Assembly: GCA_027924645.1 (NCBI GenBank)
Contig: BSBN01001687.1
Location: 868,001 to 932,000, forward strand
DNA: 64,000 nucleotides
Reading direction: 5' to 3'
DNA from: Cunninghamia lanceolata
Taxonomy: Eukaryota > Streptophyta > Pinopsida > Cupressales > Cupressaceae
Position numbers and translations under genes: made by a program. Under the pieces are notes generated by a model, which did no database searches, had not been told where the DNA came from, and was given only the letters and a program-made list of their open reading frames with translations. This document shows, piece by piece, positions 10,895 through 21,996 of the stretch; the first letter of the stretch is position 1; the number at the start of each line of letters is the position of its first letter.

Positions 10895-13698
10895 TGTAGT
10901 GTATAGCTCCAGGAACTTGGGGCACGGGCTCCTCCTTACAACACACACACTTCTCAAGCACACCAAGTTCCAAGTCCCCAAGGCTCACAAACCTTGAGAT
11001 ACTTTGCTATCTCTACCACAAGCTGCGAAAATGTGGGACGTCTATCAGAGTTTGATCTTCTGACCTCTTGTGTCAACAAGTAGAGGGTTTTGGGATTCTA
11101 AAACAATGGTTCATAGTGGAGTACATCCAGGGGATCGACACCTTACGATCATCTGATAAACCACTTAAGGTTTTAACTAGCTCTACTAGGAGTTTTAGAT
11201 ACGCAAAGGTACTACTTCCTTTCGAGCTAGCATCGTATGGTAAGCGCTCATATTGATTTGAACTTGGCTTTCACCTTATCCTATTTTACATATAGTGGAC
11301 CGGATGAAAGTACCACTTGGGGTCACCAATGAGTTCTCCATACAGATGTGTCTCAAGGGCAGGCCCACTTTCTAGAAAAAAGAGGATAGAATCATTTCTC
11401 TTCATCCAAGATCCTTTTGAAGGTGAGGGGAGAGAATACTTTGATTCTAACTCTTGGGTAACACAATGTGCAAGTGCACCAAGCACAATAAACACTCACT
11501 AATGTTCTTTTTAAACCCAAATCGAAATGTGCCTAAGGTTGTTTGCAAATACTTGTTAATTTTAGAGCACCAAAATCAAATGTTCCTATGCTAAGGCACA
11601 CACAAAGGATGTTTTTTGTTGTTTGTTTGATAATCCAATGATTGATTTTAGTGCACCAATTGAAATGTTTTCTACACTAACATGCAAGGGTTCTTTTTAT
11701 GAGCACCAATTGAAATGTTTGTCTAATCTAATAAAAACCTTGCAAAAGCTGTTAGTGATCTTGAGATGATGGTCTTGGACAAACGAGCACAACCTGCAAA
11801 ACAGAGACAACACCTTGCATAGAACCCAATGTTAGCACAAAAATAGCGATAAAACAGATAAAAAATAGCGTCGCCGAAACCTGAAATCATGCCACAGACC
11901 ACTGAGATGGCACTACTGACAGAGCGTAAGACAGAACCTAACTATCCTAGACAATAGCACTAAAGTGTTTACAAATGGCGTTGATTACAAATATTGTGCT
12001 AAAATAGTTACATATGGCACTTCTATTTAAGATAGTGCTACAATAGACACAAATAGTGCTAAAACTAAAGAAGGCACTAGAACACTGACTTATAGTGCCA
12101 CTGCGTAGGATGGTCTGTTTGTCCAACTGCATGTAGAAGATAGCACCTCTTTGGGTCCCGATAGCGCTAAAACGACATAGAGGTGGTCAAGGTTGCAAAA
12201 ACACAAGTTTCTTAACCAAAATGTTGATTATATTGTATCAAAGGTGTCTTGTTAGTTTTCTTTGGTGTCCAAAATATGAGATATAGCCATAAAACAGCCC
12301 ATTAAATCAAACCAAACCAAGATTGAAGTAAGAATATGTAAGTTTGATTTTAAGAAAATTTTGACATAGCCTCCCCTTGTCCCTGCATAAAAGCTTGCAA
12401 AACTGAGAGCAAAAGACACCAAAGATGCTAAAAAGACCAAAAACACACAATATGTGAGTTAGTATCAAGCAAGCAATGCCATGTCAGGAAGGTGCCACTA
12501 CAAAGATAAATAGCACCGCTACGTAAGAAGATAGCGCTAATGCCTGCAAAACACGTCTAAAAGCAACAAAAACTCACACAAAATGTTAGATTGAGACCTT
12601 GTGGGTCCCACCAAGCATGCCAATGTGATTAATGAAATCAAAATGAGATAGAAAAACATAAAACAAGTGCATAAACAAGCATTATACCTCACTATGATCC
12701 AAAAATCCAAGATAGGGTTGTAGAAGCTTGCACCTAAGAACTCCTAGATATACCCAAGATGATGGATTCTACGTGAAATGCTCTCTACAATGCAACTCAC
12801 AAACTAGCTCAAGAGATTTTTTAGCATGGTAACTCTACTTAGAGATTGGATGATAAAATGGCTTGGAGGATGTTGTATTTATAGGCATTTTGGAGAGATT
12901 TTGATCCAATGGTTGAGATTGATTTAGGAGATCAATGGTGGAGGATGAAGATGATGTGGAGGGCCTAGATTTCATCTTGGAAAATGGAGGGCTAGGAATA
13001 AAGATGAATTTTTAATTCATCTTGGGAAAGGGGTGAATTAAATGAGGTTGGGTGAGATAGAGGGTAAAATAAATTTAAAATTCATTTGGGGAAGAGTGGA
13101 TATTAATGCTTATGACATGTGTAAGAGGTTTTAATGAGGTTATGACACGTGTATAAAAAATTGATTTATATGAGATATATTTCAATTTTTTATTTGTGGG
13201 ATGTGGGGAGGAGTGTTAATCAAGGTTTGACCATTTTAATTAGGGTGATTAGCCTAATTAATATGGCTAAAAAAAATTAGGGAATTGGTTAATGGGAGGT
13301 TAAGATTAATTAATAAGGTTTTATTTAATTAATCTTAGGTCTAGGGTCATGTAGGTTAGGCTAGGTAATTAAATAAAAGATATTTAATTAACTAGGGTAG
13401 GAATAGGTTGATTAATAGGCTAAATTAATTAGATAAAGATGATTTACCTAATTAATTGGATTTAGTACAAAGGGGAATTAACCAAATAAATATTGCATAT
13501 TTATTTAATTAATTGGCTAAGGTTGAACTATTGAATTAATTAAATTAATCCAATTGTAGGGGATAAAATGATGAAAAATTAGGTGATGAAGGGATAATTA
13601 ATTAAATAAAAATTTAATTAATTGATTAAAAGGGAAATTGGTATGTTTAGGGATGTCGGGAGTCGGTTTGACGATGAAGACATTTTTAGGTGTCTACA
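10895..13698 (-). repeat. 5' LTR of copy A (inner end tentative)
   Basis: The outer end is firm: minus strand TGTAGACACC at 13698, next to foreign gag. The inner end is placed at 10895 because the minus strand there reads CACTACA, giving a TGTAG/CTACA inverted terminus; this end is inference. U3 (12.9-13.7 kb) is very AT-rich with many TTAATTAA-type motifs, like the U3 of copy B. A TATA box lies at 12876-12883. The inner part carries a degenerate repeated motif around TAGCGCTA. At 2.8 kb the LTR is long, as in many Tat elements. Confidence 0.6.
12876..12883 (-). promoter_or_regulatory. TATA box of copy A LTR
   Basis: The minus strand reads CCTATAAATAC about 815 bases inside the LTR start. 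Copy B has its TATA box at nearly the same distance (about 680) from its LTR start, supporting a U3 promoter. Confidence 0.6.
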
Positions 13699-14462
13699 GA
13701 AATGTTCGTGCATAATTTGTCCACTGAGCTAAGCTATCAAATACTTATTCAATGTCCATCAAATTTTAGTAAGGTCATTGAGATGGGGCTTCTCATTGAG
13801 AAAGCCTTGATAGAAAAGGGGCAAGTAAAGATATACAAAGACACCCCAAGCTCTAACAATAATGCGGATAAGTCACGGTTTTGGATTAAAAACAAACCCA
13901 TAGTGAATGATGGCATGGTAGATGCAAAACATGTGGCACCAAAGCAACCTATTTTTAACCTATCCAATCCGCAGAATAATGCACCATCTACCAAGCCTCA
14001 AGACACTGAACAAAACAAAACAACTCCCCTCCAAGAAGAAAGTTCACGCAACTTGGTAAATCACTTGAATCCGCACTTAGAAAGCTAATTGGGGGCAACA
14101 TGATCACACTTCCACCAATGCGTGATTACGAACCCAAGTTCAAATATCCTTGGTGGAATGAAAATGACTTTTGCAAATACCATAGGAGCAAAGGTCATAA
14201 AACCAATGATTGTATGAAACTCAAGCATGTCATTCAAGACCTTCTTGACCAAAAGCACATATCCATTAATGAAGGACATACTACCAATGATGAACATATA
14301 GCATTCAAGAATCCTCTTCCTCATTATGAGAAAGGAGGTTCTTCAAACCAAAGTAACAAAGGGGCTGACAAAGTAAGCTACAACAATGCTTCTTTTGATT
14401 ACACCATCAATCATATCTCCCAACGTGATTCACACATCAATGTGATCACCATCAATGATTAG
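13699..14462 (+). pseudogene. gag fragment of copy B
   Basis: Starts mid-domain with EMFVHNLSTELSYQ, matching TMFVANLNQEMGF in copy A, then ALIEKGQVKIYKD and the zinc knuckle FCKYHRSKGHKTNDCMKLKH. The two parts are separated by a TAA at 14086. The N-terminal two thirds of gag are missing because copy A sits in them. Confidence 0.8.
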
Positions 14463-14539
14463 CCAGACTGTAATGTGACCATGCGTCATGGAAACATAAC
14501 TCTACAAGGGGCTCAATCGAGGCCATCTTCCACATCCAA

Positions 14540-15180
14540 GTCACCCTCTACTTCAAATTAGTACAGCATTATCGACCAACTTCACATAACACCCGCGCAT
14601 ATATCCATCTTGGAGTTATTGCGTTTATCACCATCCCATAAAGCCATTTTAGAAATAGCTCTCTTGGAGACAACAGTTCCTACAAACCTTGCCCAAGATC
14701 AATTCTAGGCTATGGTAGGCCATCTCACCACACACATTTCATATCCTTCACTGAGAAGGATGACATGTCAATAAATCAACCACATAATGTATCCCTACAC
14801 ATTGAGGCCCTAATACATAAGCATAGAATAAAAAGGGTCCTAATAATGGAGGGGCTGGTTTGAACATTTGTACACTAAAGTTAATCCTTACATTGGGGTT
14901 TTCTAAAAATGTCATTGATCCCAAGAAAAAGATAACCATCAAGGCATATGATGAGGAAGAAAGAACCTCCAAAGGAATAGTGGTTTTGCCAAATACGAGT
15001 GGGACTGGTAGAAAAAGATGTAGTGTGCTGAGTTCTCAACATGGAGCTTGCATATAACATTCTTCTAGGCAAACCTTAGATCCACGCAATGAAGGTTGTC
15101 CCATCAACGTATCACCAATGTATCAAGTTCTCGCATAACGGTCAAGAAATAACCATACAAGGGGACCCCAATCATTTTTA
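14540..15180 (+). pseudogene. Protease region of copy B
   Basis: Contains AMVGHL preceded by a TAG where copy A has Gln, then a damaged active site near 14850: GGAGLNICTLKLILTLGF is readable only after a frame change and the catalytic Asp codon appears as Asn. This is followed by KITIKAYDEEERTSKG, similar to ITIKGYDDIERLSEG in copy A. Inactive. Confidence 0.72.
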
Positions 15181-16510
15181 GTATTGCAATACCATACAGT
15201 CTAAACCAGATGTTGTGATACCCACCAATAGAGAAGCTTCTTCTTCCTCCCACCAAGTGGATCCAAGTTCCTTAGCTTCTACCTCAAAAACATCAGAGCT
15301 TAAAATCAAGGTCAAAGACAAGGGCATTGAGGAGTATGTTATTGAACAATCTTTCTCTCTAGCATAGTTTCCACTATCACCAAAGTCTTATGGGAGACCA
15401 TCCCTGAACAAAGCTAAGTCACTTGAGACTCCCGTGGGTCCTTTCATAAAATAGGGAAGCCTATCCAATGAGTGTGATAAGAAAGATGTCTTACAATGGC
15501 TTTTCAAAGATGAAGATAGTCAAACCATACCAGAGGACCAACAACCTAAGCTTCCTACATAACAATATGTACAAGGTTTTTCTATGTTGCAAAGGATGGG
15601 ATACAATGGTCATGGTCCAATAGGACTAAGAAAGGATGGTATCATAGAACCTATCAAACCCCTTACTCAAATAACTTGAGATACTACTGGGTTAGGATAA
15701 CAAGGTCAGTAGAAGAACAAAGGCAAAGGTAAACAAAAAGTTGAAGAGAAACAAGCAGCTACCACTAACTTAGTGGAGCAAATTCACCACTTGCAAGAGG
15801 CTAGTGAAACTGATTCAAATGAGTATGAGTGGGACAGCTTATCTGAGATGTCTTGTGAAGACAAAGGGATTGATGTAGTCCAATGATACAATAATACTCC
15901 AACAATGCATGAGGGACAAAGCTCTAGGGCTAGACCGCTATAGTCTGGACCGCAATATGACAAGAATGAACCTCACGAAGAGAGTATGATATCAAGCTTG
16001 ACAAACCAACTTGAGGAGAGTACCATAATAAACCTCGTTAATACTTCATCCCATTTAAATGAATTCTCCGTCCTGACCATAACTACCCTCGATTCCAATC
16101 AACCTAATGATCCCTTACCTCTTGTCCACCCTCAATTAATAGATTGGGATCTATCTGAAACATCACCTGAGATTGACACCTTTGAAAACGATGATGCCAT
16201 CATCGACTACCTAGAGCTTAGAGAACACTTACCCGCAAGAGACCATAAGGCTGGCTTCCCCATCAACCTTAACGACAGGGCATATTTTGGAGAGAGTGCC
16301 AATCCTTTTAGTCGTAAAAATGTCAAAATAAAAATGAGATCTAATGGTGAAAACTGCTATGCGGTAGTATTAGATCATGAAAAGAGAAAAAGAAAAGATG
16401 TATCTGAAGGTGAAAACCTCTCTGAGGCACTGATGGATGAAAGGCTTGACCCTCTCCCCCTTTATGCACATCTAGAAAGATCTTCAGTATTGATTGAACC
16501 TGCAAAATGA
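15181..16510 (+). pseudogene. Pol linker with G-patch-like motif, copy B
   Basis: Many stops at first, then MGYNGHGPIGLRKDGIIEP near 15597-15655, the counterpart of the copy A motif. The open stretch 15986-16510 is acidic and matches copy A (IDWDLSETSPEID versus IDWDQQGPPVLDI; RAYFGESANPFSRKNVKIK). It ends at TGA 16508-16510. Confidence 0.7.
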
Positions 16511-16519
16511 ATCAACATT

Positions 16520-17945
16520 GGCACAGCGGCACAACCAAGACTCCTTTATCAAGCAGAGTCATTAACTACACAAGAAAAGACAGAGTTTGTTGAGTTCTAC
16601 AGAAGAAAGCAGATAAACTTTGCTTGGTCTTACACTGATATGCTAGGTATTGACCCTGATCTAATCATGCACCATCTGTCACTAGCTTTGGGAGCCAAGC
16701 CAGTTAAACAGAAGCTAAGGAAAATGCACCCCCGCATAGCTTTAATGGTAAAAGAAGAGCTCAAGAAATTACTAGATGTGGGGTTCATTAGAGCCATTGA
16801 CTACCCAGAATGGGTTTGTAATATTGTACCTATTTTAAAGCCTAACAAGAGAATCAGAATATGCAACGACTTCAAGGATTTAAATAAGGCCTGTCTGAAA
16901 GATGATTTTCCTTTACCAAACATTGATATCATCATTAACCTCACAATAGGTCACACCATGTTGTCCTTAATGGATGGTTCCTCAGGATATAACCAAATCA
17001 CGATAGCACCAGAGGATCAACATAAAACATCATTCACATGTCCATGGGGCACCTATTGTTAGTGCGTTATGCCATTCAGTCTCAAGAATGCAGGGGCAAC
17101 ATATCAGCGAGCAATGACAATGATCTTCCATGATATGATGCATACCATCATGGAGGATTATGTTGATGATATCTTAGGGAAATCACTCACCAGAGAGGGA
17201 CATCTTGAAGTCTTAGACAAAATATTCACAAGACTAGAGTAGTTTAATGTACGATTGAATCCTAAAAAGTGTGTTTTTAGAGTAATATCTGGAAAACTAC
17301 TTGGATACATCGTATCAACAAATGGAATAGAGGTGGACCCGGCAAAGGTCAAAGCAATTATGGAAATGCCGCCACTGAAGAATCTAAGTCAACGACGGTA
17401 TTTACAGGGAAAATTACAGTCAATTAGAAGGTTCATCTCTCAACTAGCAAATAAGTGTCACCCATTCTCACATCTGTTGCATAAAAATGTTTCATTCAAA
17501 TGAGATGATAACTATGAGCAAGCATTTCAGCGCTTAAAAGAATATCTGATGAATCCACTAGTCCTAATGTCACCAATTCAAGGCAACCCTAGACTATTAT
17601 ATATCTCAGTTACACCCACAGCTTTGGGAGCATTGCTAGCACAAGAAAATCATGAAGGAAAGGAGCAGGAAATCTCCTATATCAGAAGGACATTAGTAGG
17701 TTATGAGCTTCAGTACACATCAATTGAAAGGGCATGCCTTGCAGTCTTCTTCGCTTCACAAAAGTGGAGACACTACATTCTCTCTCACTCCATAAAACTA
17801 GTAGCAAAGATTGACCCACTAAAGTATCTCCTCAGAAAAGCTACCCTAACAGGTAGAATATCTAAATGGGTTATGATTCTTAGTGAGTTTGACATTGAGT
17901 ACGTGGATAGAAGAGCCATAAAAGGATAGGTCATTGCAGATTAGC
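16520..17945 (+). pseudogene. Reverse transcriptase and RNase H region of copy B
   Basis: Shows DDFPLPNIDIIINLT, MPFSLKNAGATYQRAMT, catalytic YVDDILGKS, GKLLGYIVSTNGIEVDP, then RNase H (LGALLAQENHEGKEQEISY, SKWVMILSEFDIEYVDRR). Stops: TAG 17060-17062 before VMPF (shared with copy A), TAG in RLE-stop-FNV near 17240, TGA 17501-17503 where Trp is expected, TAG 17927-17929 in KG-stop-VIAD (shared with A), and a second TAG in VIAD-stop-LADAP. Confidence 0.87.
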
Positions 17946-17959
17946 TGGCGGATGCACCT

Positions 17960-18700
17960 TTGATTGATAACAACCCCTTGAGTTTTGAGTATCCTGATGA
18001 ATCTATATTCAACATCACAACAATGGCTTGGAAGCTCTATTTTGATGGGTCATACACGCAACATGGTTCTGTAGTAGGTATCTTGCTAGTAACACCGCAA
18101 TGGGATACAATCCCTAAATCATACAGACTTCTGTTCCCATGCACTAATAATGTAGCTGAGTATGAAGCACTGGTTATCGACATAAAAATGACAGTCGAGT
18201 GGAAGATCAAAGAGCTTCACGTGTATGGGGATTCACAACTAGTCATTAATCAAATAAATGATGAATACCAAACAAAGGACAAGAAGCTGATACCATACAA
18301 GCATATGGTGGACGACTTCAAGGAATATTTTGTTGTGACCTCCTTCAAACAAATACCAAGGTTGGAAAACAAAGCAGCAAATGCAATGGCCACTATTGCA
18401 TCCCTTCTAGATATCCCCAAAAATCAATCGCGTTATGAGTTTTTGGTGGAGCCAGTCTCCCATCCAGCCTATGAAAGCCTAGAAAATAACACCATTTACC
18501 ACATTGTAGGAGTTGATTCTACTTTATATGGCAAGGTTTACACCTATCTTAAAGAGAATATCCTACCTCCTGACTTGTCAAACAACCAAAAACATACGTT
18601 CACATGCCAATCATCTAGATATACCATTGTTGCCGACACCCTGTATAGACAAGGTTTAGATGGTACTCTCCTTAGGTGTTTAGATAGTGATGAATATTAG
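17960..18700 (+). pseudogene. Second RNase H of copy B and start of integrase linker
   Basis: LYFDGSYTQHGSVVGILLV, NNVAEYEALV and HVYGDSQLVINQIND give the RNase H acidic residues, followed by KHMVDDFKEYF and QIPRLENKAANAMA. Open for 246 codons from 17960; the best preserved domain of copy B. It ends in a TAG at 18698-18700 in a DEY-stop-TALREVH context. Confidence 0.8.
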
Positions 18701-19754
18701 ACTGCTCTAAGGGAGGTTCATGAAGGCATTTGCGGGACACACTCTAGTGGTCCTACTCTGGCAAAGAAACTCATGCATTTAGGATATTATTGGCTGAGCA
18801 TGGAAAAAGATTCCTATTAGTTTGTCAAGTGGTGTAAGAAATGCCAAATTCATGGTAATCTGATACATGCACCTGCTAAGGAATTACAACCTTTAATGAC
18901 ACCTTGGCCCTTCTGTCAATGGGGACTTGACCTAGTTGGAAAGATTCACCCTTCCTCCTCCAACGGCCACAAATTCATTATCACAACCACAGAGTATTTC
19001 ATGAAATGGATTGAGGTCATTCCATTAACCACCATCACAGGGAAATAGATTTCATCCTTCATCTTTAACTATATCATATGCAGATATGGTATTCCATTAT
19101 CCATTGTCACAGACCCTTCAAGAATCAAGATGTACAAGAACTCTATAGTAAATTCCATATCCAGCATTGTTCCTTTACTCCATAGTAACCTCAAGGTAAT
19201 GGCCAAGCTAAGGCATCGAATAAAACCATTTTGAAGATACTCAAACAGATTGTTGATGAGCTAGCCAGGACTGGCATATGCAACTCAACCCCGCTCTATG
19301 GGGCTACAGAACTAGTATACGCACACCCACAAGTGCGACACCATACTCCCTTGTCTATGGCTCTGAAGCCATATTGCCTATCGAAGTTGAAATTCCTTCC
19401 CTCAGGGTGTCATTAAAGGGACTCATATGTGATGAGGAATACAGAGTATCAAGACTTCGAGAACTAGAACTACTAGAAGAATGGAGGCAGCATGCCTTTA
19501 ACCATCTTAAGGCATACCAGCAGAGAATGTCAAGGAGCTACAATCACAAGGTTAAGCCAAGAGTCTTTCAGGTAGGTGATATGGTCTTAAGAGAGAACCT
19601 ACGCAATCAACAAGATAGAGAGAAGAAGGGGAAGTTTGAACCTAATTGGTTGGGTCCCTATATCATAGTCATTGCCTATGCATCAGGTGTGTATCATCTC
19701 TCAACATTAGAAGGTGAAGTGCTTGATGATCCCATCAACAGTATGCACCTTTGA
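18701..19754 (+). pseudogene. Integrase region of copy B
   Basis: TALREVHEGICGTHSSGP and WCKKCQIHGN form the zinc-binding region, with TAG 18818-18820 in SY-stop-FVK (shared with copy A). The core shows WGLDLVGK; the second Asp motif is damaged by a short deletion and frame change after IVTD, and the third catalytic residue reads Lys (GQAKASNKT) where copy A has Glu. The C-terminal part is open from 19278 (PTSATPYSLVYGSEAILPI ... VGDMVLRENLRNQQ, KGKFEPNWLGPYI). It must be dead. Confidence 0.85.
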
Positions 19755-21996
19755 AGGTTCTATACCTAATAACCCCAATGCAAGGGACATTAAAAAAATG
19801 GTACAAGTGGAAACAAGTGGTGAAAACCTGGAAACAGGCACTATTTGCGACTAACCACTACCTCCATCTATTAGTACAACCCAACATGCATCCATCTTTC
19901 CTATCGTATTCATCTAGTAACCATATCCATTTCACATCTACCTTGCAATGACTTACCATAGCCTCGTGTTTTGTCACCCCTATCACTTTATCCAGTAGGG
20001 TCATCCAATCACATTAACCTATCGTTCATCCTATCACTAATCTATTGTCAGTGTCAATCATTCCCAAACTATGTTGCCTCTGCACGTTATCATGTAGGCA
20101 AGGCCATCTTTGATGTGCCCTCGAGGCTGCTCCTTTTCCATCCATTCCATCCCATGTCTCTTAAACCTAAATGGTACATTCAAGTCTGCACCATTTCTCA
20201 TCGCCTAGGTCTTTAGGTCCACATAGGTCCACCCCGAACTATGTTGCCACTGCGTCGTCACGTAGGCAAGGCCATTTAGCAATGAGCCCTCGAGGCACTA
20301 GATTAGTCCATTAGGGCCAATCACATTGTTCATTGTCAGTTCATCCATAATAAATCAATCCTTTACTTGACTGGGGGCAAATCCTTGACCTAGTCAGAGA
20401 ATAGGATTCTTGAATGCTATAAATTCAGAGGGTAAACAATCAGATCATGGTTTTATCACTAGACAACAAGCAACATGGCAAGCAAGCTTTCAACATCATC
20501 TTGACATAAAAGACAACAAAACTACACTTGACAAGTCCCTTTTGAACTAAGACATCAAACTGATTCTATCAAGTTATTGCAAGAAAACATGTTTTGGGAA
20601 AGAAAGTTTTTCAATGGTTGTTTTAAAAAGTCTTATATCATGATTGTTGTTATTATGTCTTTCTATGCTACTCAAGGATGTATCAAACTAGAGAAGCTAT
20701 GATGGGGGCATAATTATTTTATTTGTCTGTTGTTTGTGGATTTATCTTTAGTAATGTGAAAGCCTTGTCTAACGACATGATCAACAAAATGATCATCGAG
20801 GACATCAAAGGTCTAAACATGAAATAAGTTTAATCCTTGTCTGTTGATATGCAAGTAGTACTCAGGTCATCTTGGTTCAATTATACTTAGATGCTTGTAC
20901 TAACTTGCTAAATCAAAACCATGTAAGAAATACTCAGGTCATCATGGTTTAATTATACCTAGATGCTTGTATTTTCTTACAACATTTTAAAAGCTCAATG
21001 ATGAAACTAAGTACTTCAAAAACTCACACAATCAAAGATGACAAGAATTCATATCCATACTTATCCCGTTGCATTCCATTGCATTATAAGCATGTTATCA
21101 TTTTACCAAAATCCATGTGTCTTTGTGATCATGTGTTTATCCAATTACCAAATCATTCATTATCACATTTCTTATCTTTCATTATCATATATCCAATTCA
21201 TTTTCTTCTAAAAGTGTATTGTTATTAAGATTGAGTATACTTGGCATTATTAAAAATAAATCATTGTATGTCATGATTCAGTCCATCATCATAGATGCAT
21301 ATCATTTTATACATTAGAATGCATAAACACAAGTAAATCATAAATCACCATAGCGAGAGTCATATACTCAAATCAATAATCCATTTTAGTTTCATATGTA
21401 TATCATGATAGAAAACAAAAAAATGCAAAAACATAGATAGAGTGATTATCAAATTAAACCATCTTAGTGCATGCATACACGATTCATATCATTAAATTTA
21501 GCATTATGCAAATCAACGCAAATAGAAATCATAACATATAGGTACATCTTACATCTAGTATTAGGTCAAACATCATAAGCATGTAGAGGCATCATGTCTA
21601 GTAATTCAAAAATCTATAGAAGCATCAACATAATCATCATAGTGTGACATCATACAGGTCATCATATAGAGCATTAGGTCCATCACATAGCATAAGCATG
21701 AGCATCAAAATCATAAACCATGTAAGTCATCTATAAGAATAACACATCATAGCATAGTAACAAAAGTCATGTCCATCACAGTAAATCATAGCATAGTCTA
21801 TTGAATCATGATCTCATATCATCATCATCATCAAAAAAAGAATAAGAGTGTCCAAGTATACAATGATGTCAAAATAGTAATACACCTCGAAGTGTCTAAA
21901 CCAATGTGGTGTATACATGTCTAAATAAAAGTACTAGAAGCAAAACTAATACATGTCAAGAGGTAGCTAGGAGTGACTCCCTCCTAATGGTGATGG
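19755..21996 (+). other. 3' region of copy B between integrase and antisense gene
   Basis: No coding capacity recognised. Contains an imperfect direct repeat (about 20062-20133 and 20229-20303, both with ACTATGTTGCC and GTAGGCAAGGCCAT), a second direct repeat (about 20868-20920 and 20931-20980, TACTCAGGTCATC with AATTATAC), and purine-rich GATGGGGGCATAATT at about 20700. From 21240 to 21900 it is rich in CATCATAG-like simple sequence. Confidence 0.55.
20062..20303 (+). repeat. Imperfect direct repeat in copy B
   Basis: Two copies of about 72 bases share ACTATGTTGCC, a GTAGGCAAGGCCAT block and GCCCTCGAGGC, with about 95 intervening bases. Both lie in the non-coding 3' region. Confidence 0.6.

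Larger units (their letters stand above)
1..13698 (-). mobile_element. Tat-type Ty3/gypsy LTR retrotransposon, copy A (cut by window edge)
   Basis: Read on the minus strand the order is LTR, leader, gag, protease, reverse transcriptase, RNase H, a second RNase H, integrase. A second RNase H before integrase is the hallmark of the Tat/Ogre branch of Ty3/gypsy. The 5' end is sharp: the minus strand begins TGTAGACACC at 13698, and the bases beyond it belong to the gag of an opposite-strand relative. The 3' LTR is outside the window to the left. The copy is non-functional: several frameshifts, many in-frame stops and a nested LTR in gag. Lineage call rests on domain order, not on a search. Confidence 0.88.

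Noticed and set aside
1..19754. Integrated pararetrovirus (caulimovirid)
   Set aside because: Integrase, dual RNase H and LTRs with polypurine tract show an LTR retrotransposon; no movement or coat-type viral motifs were seen.
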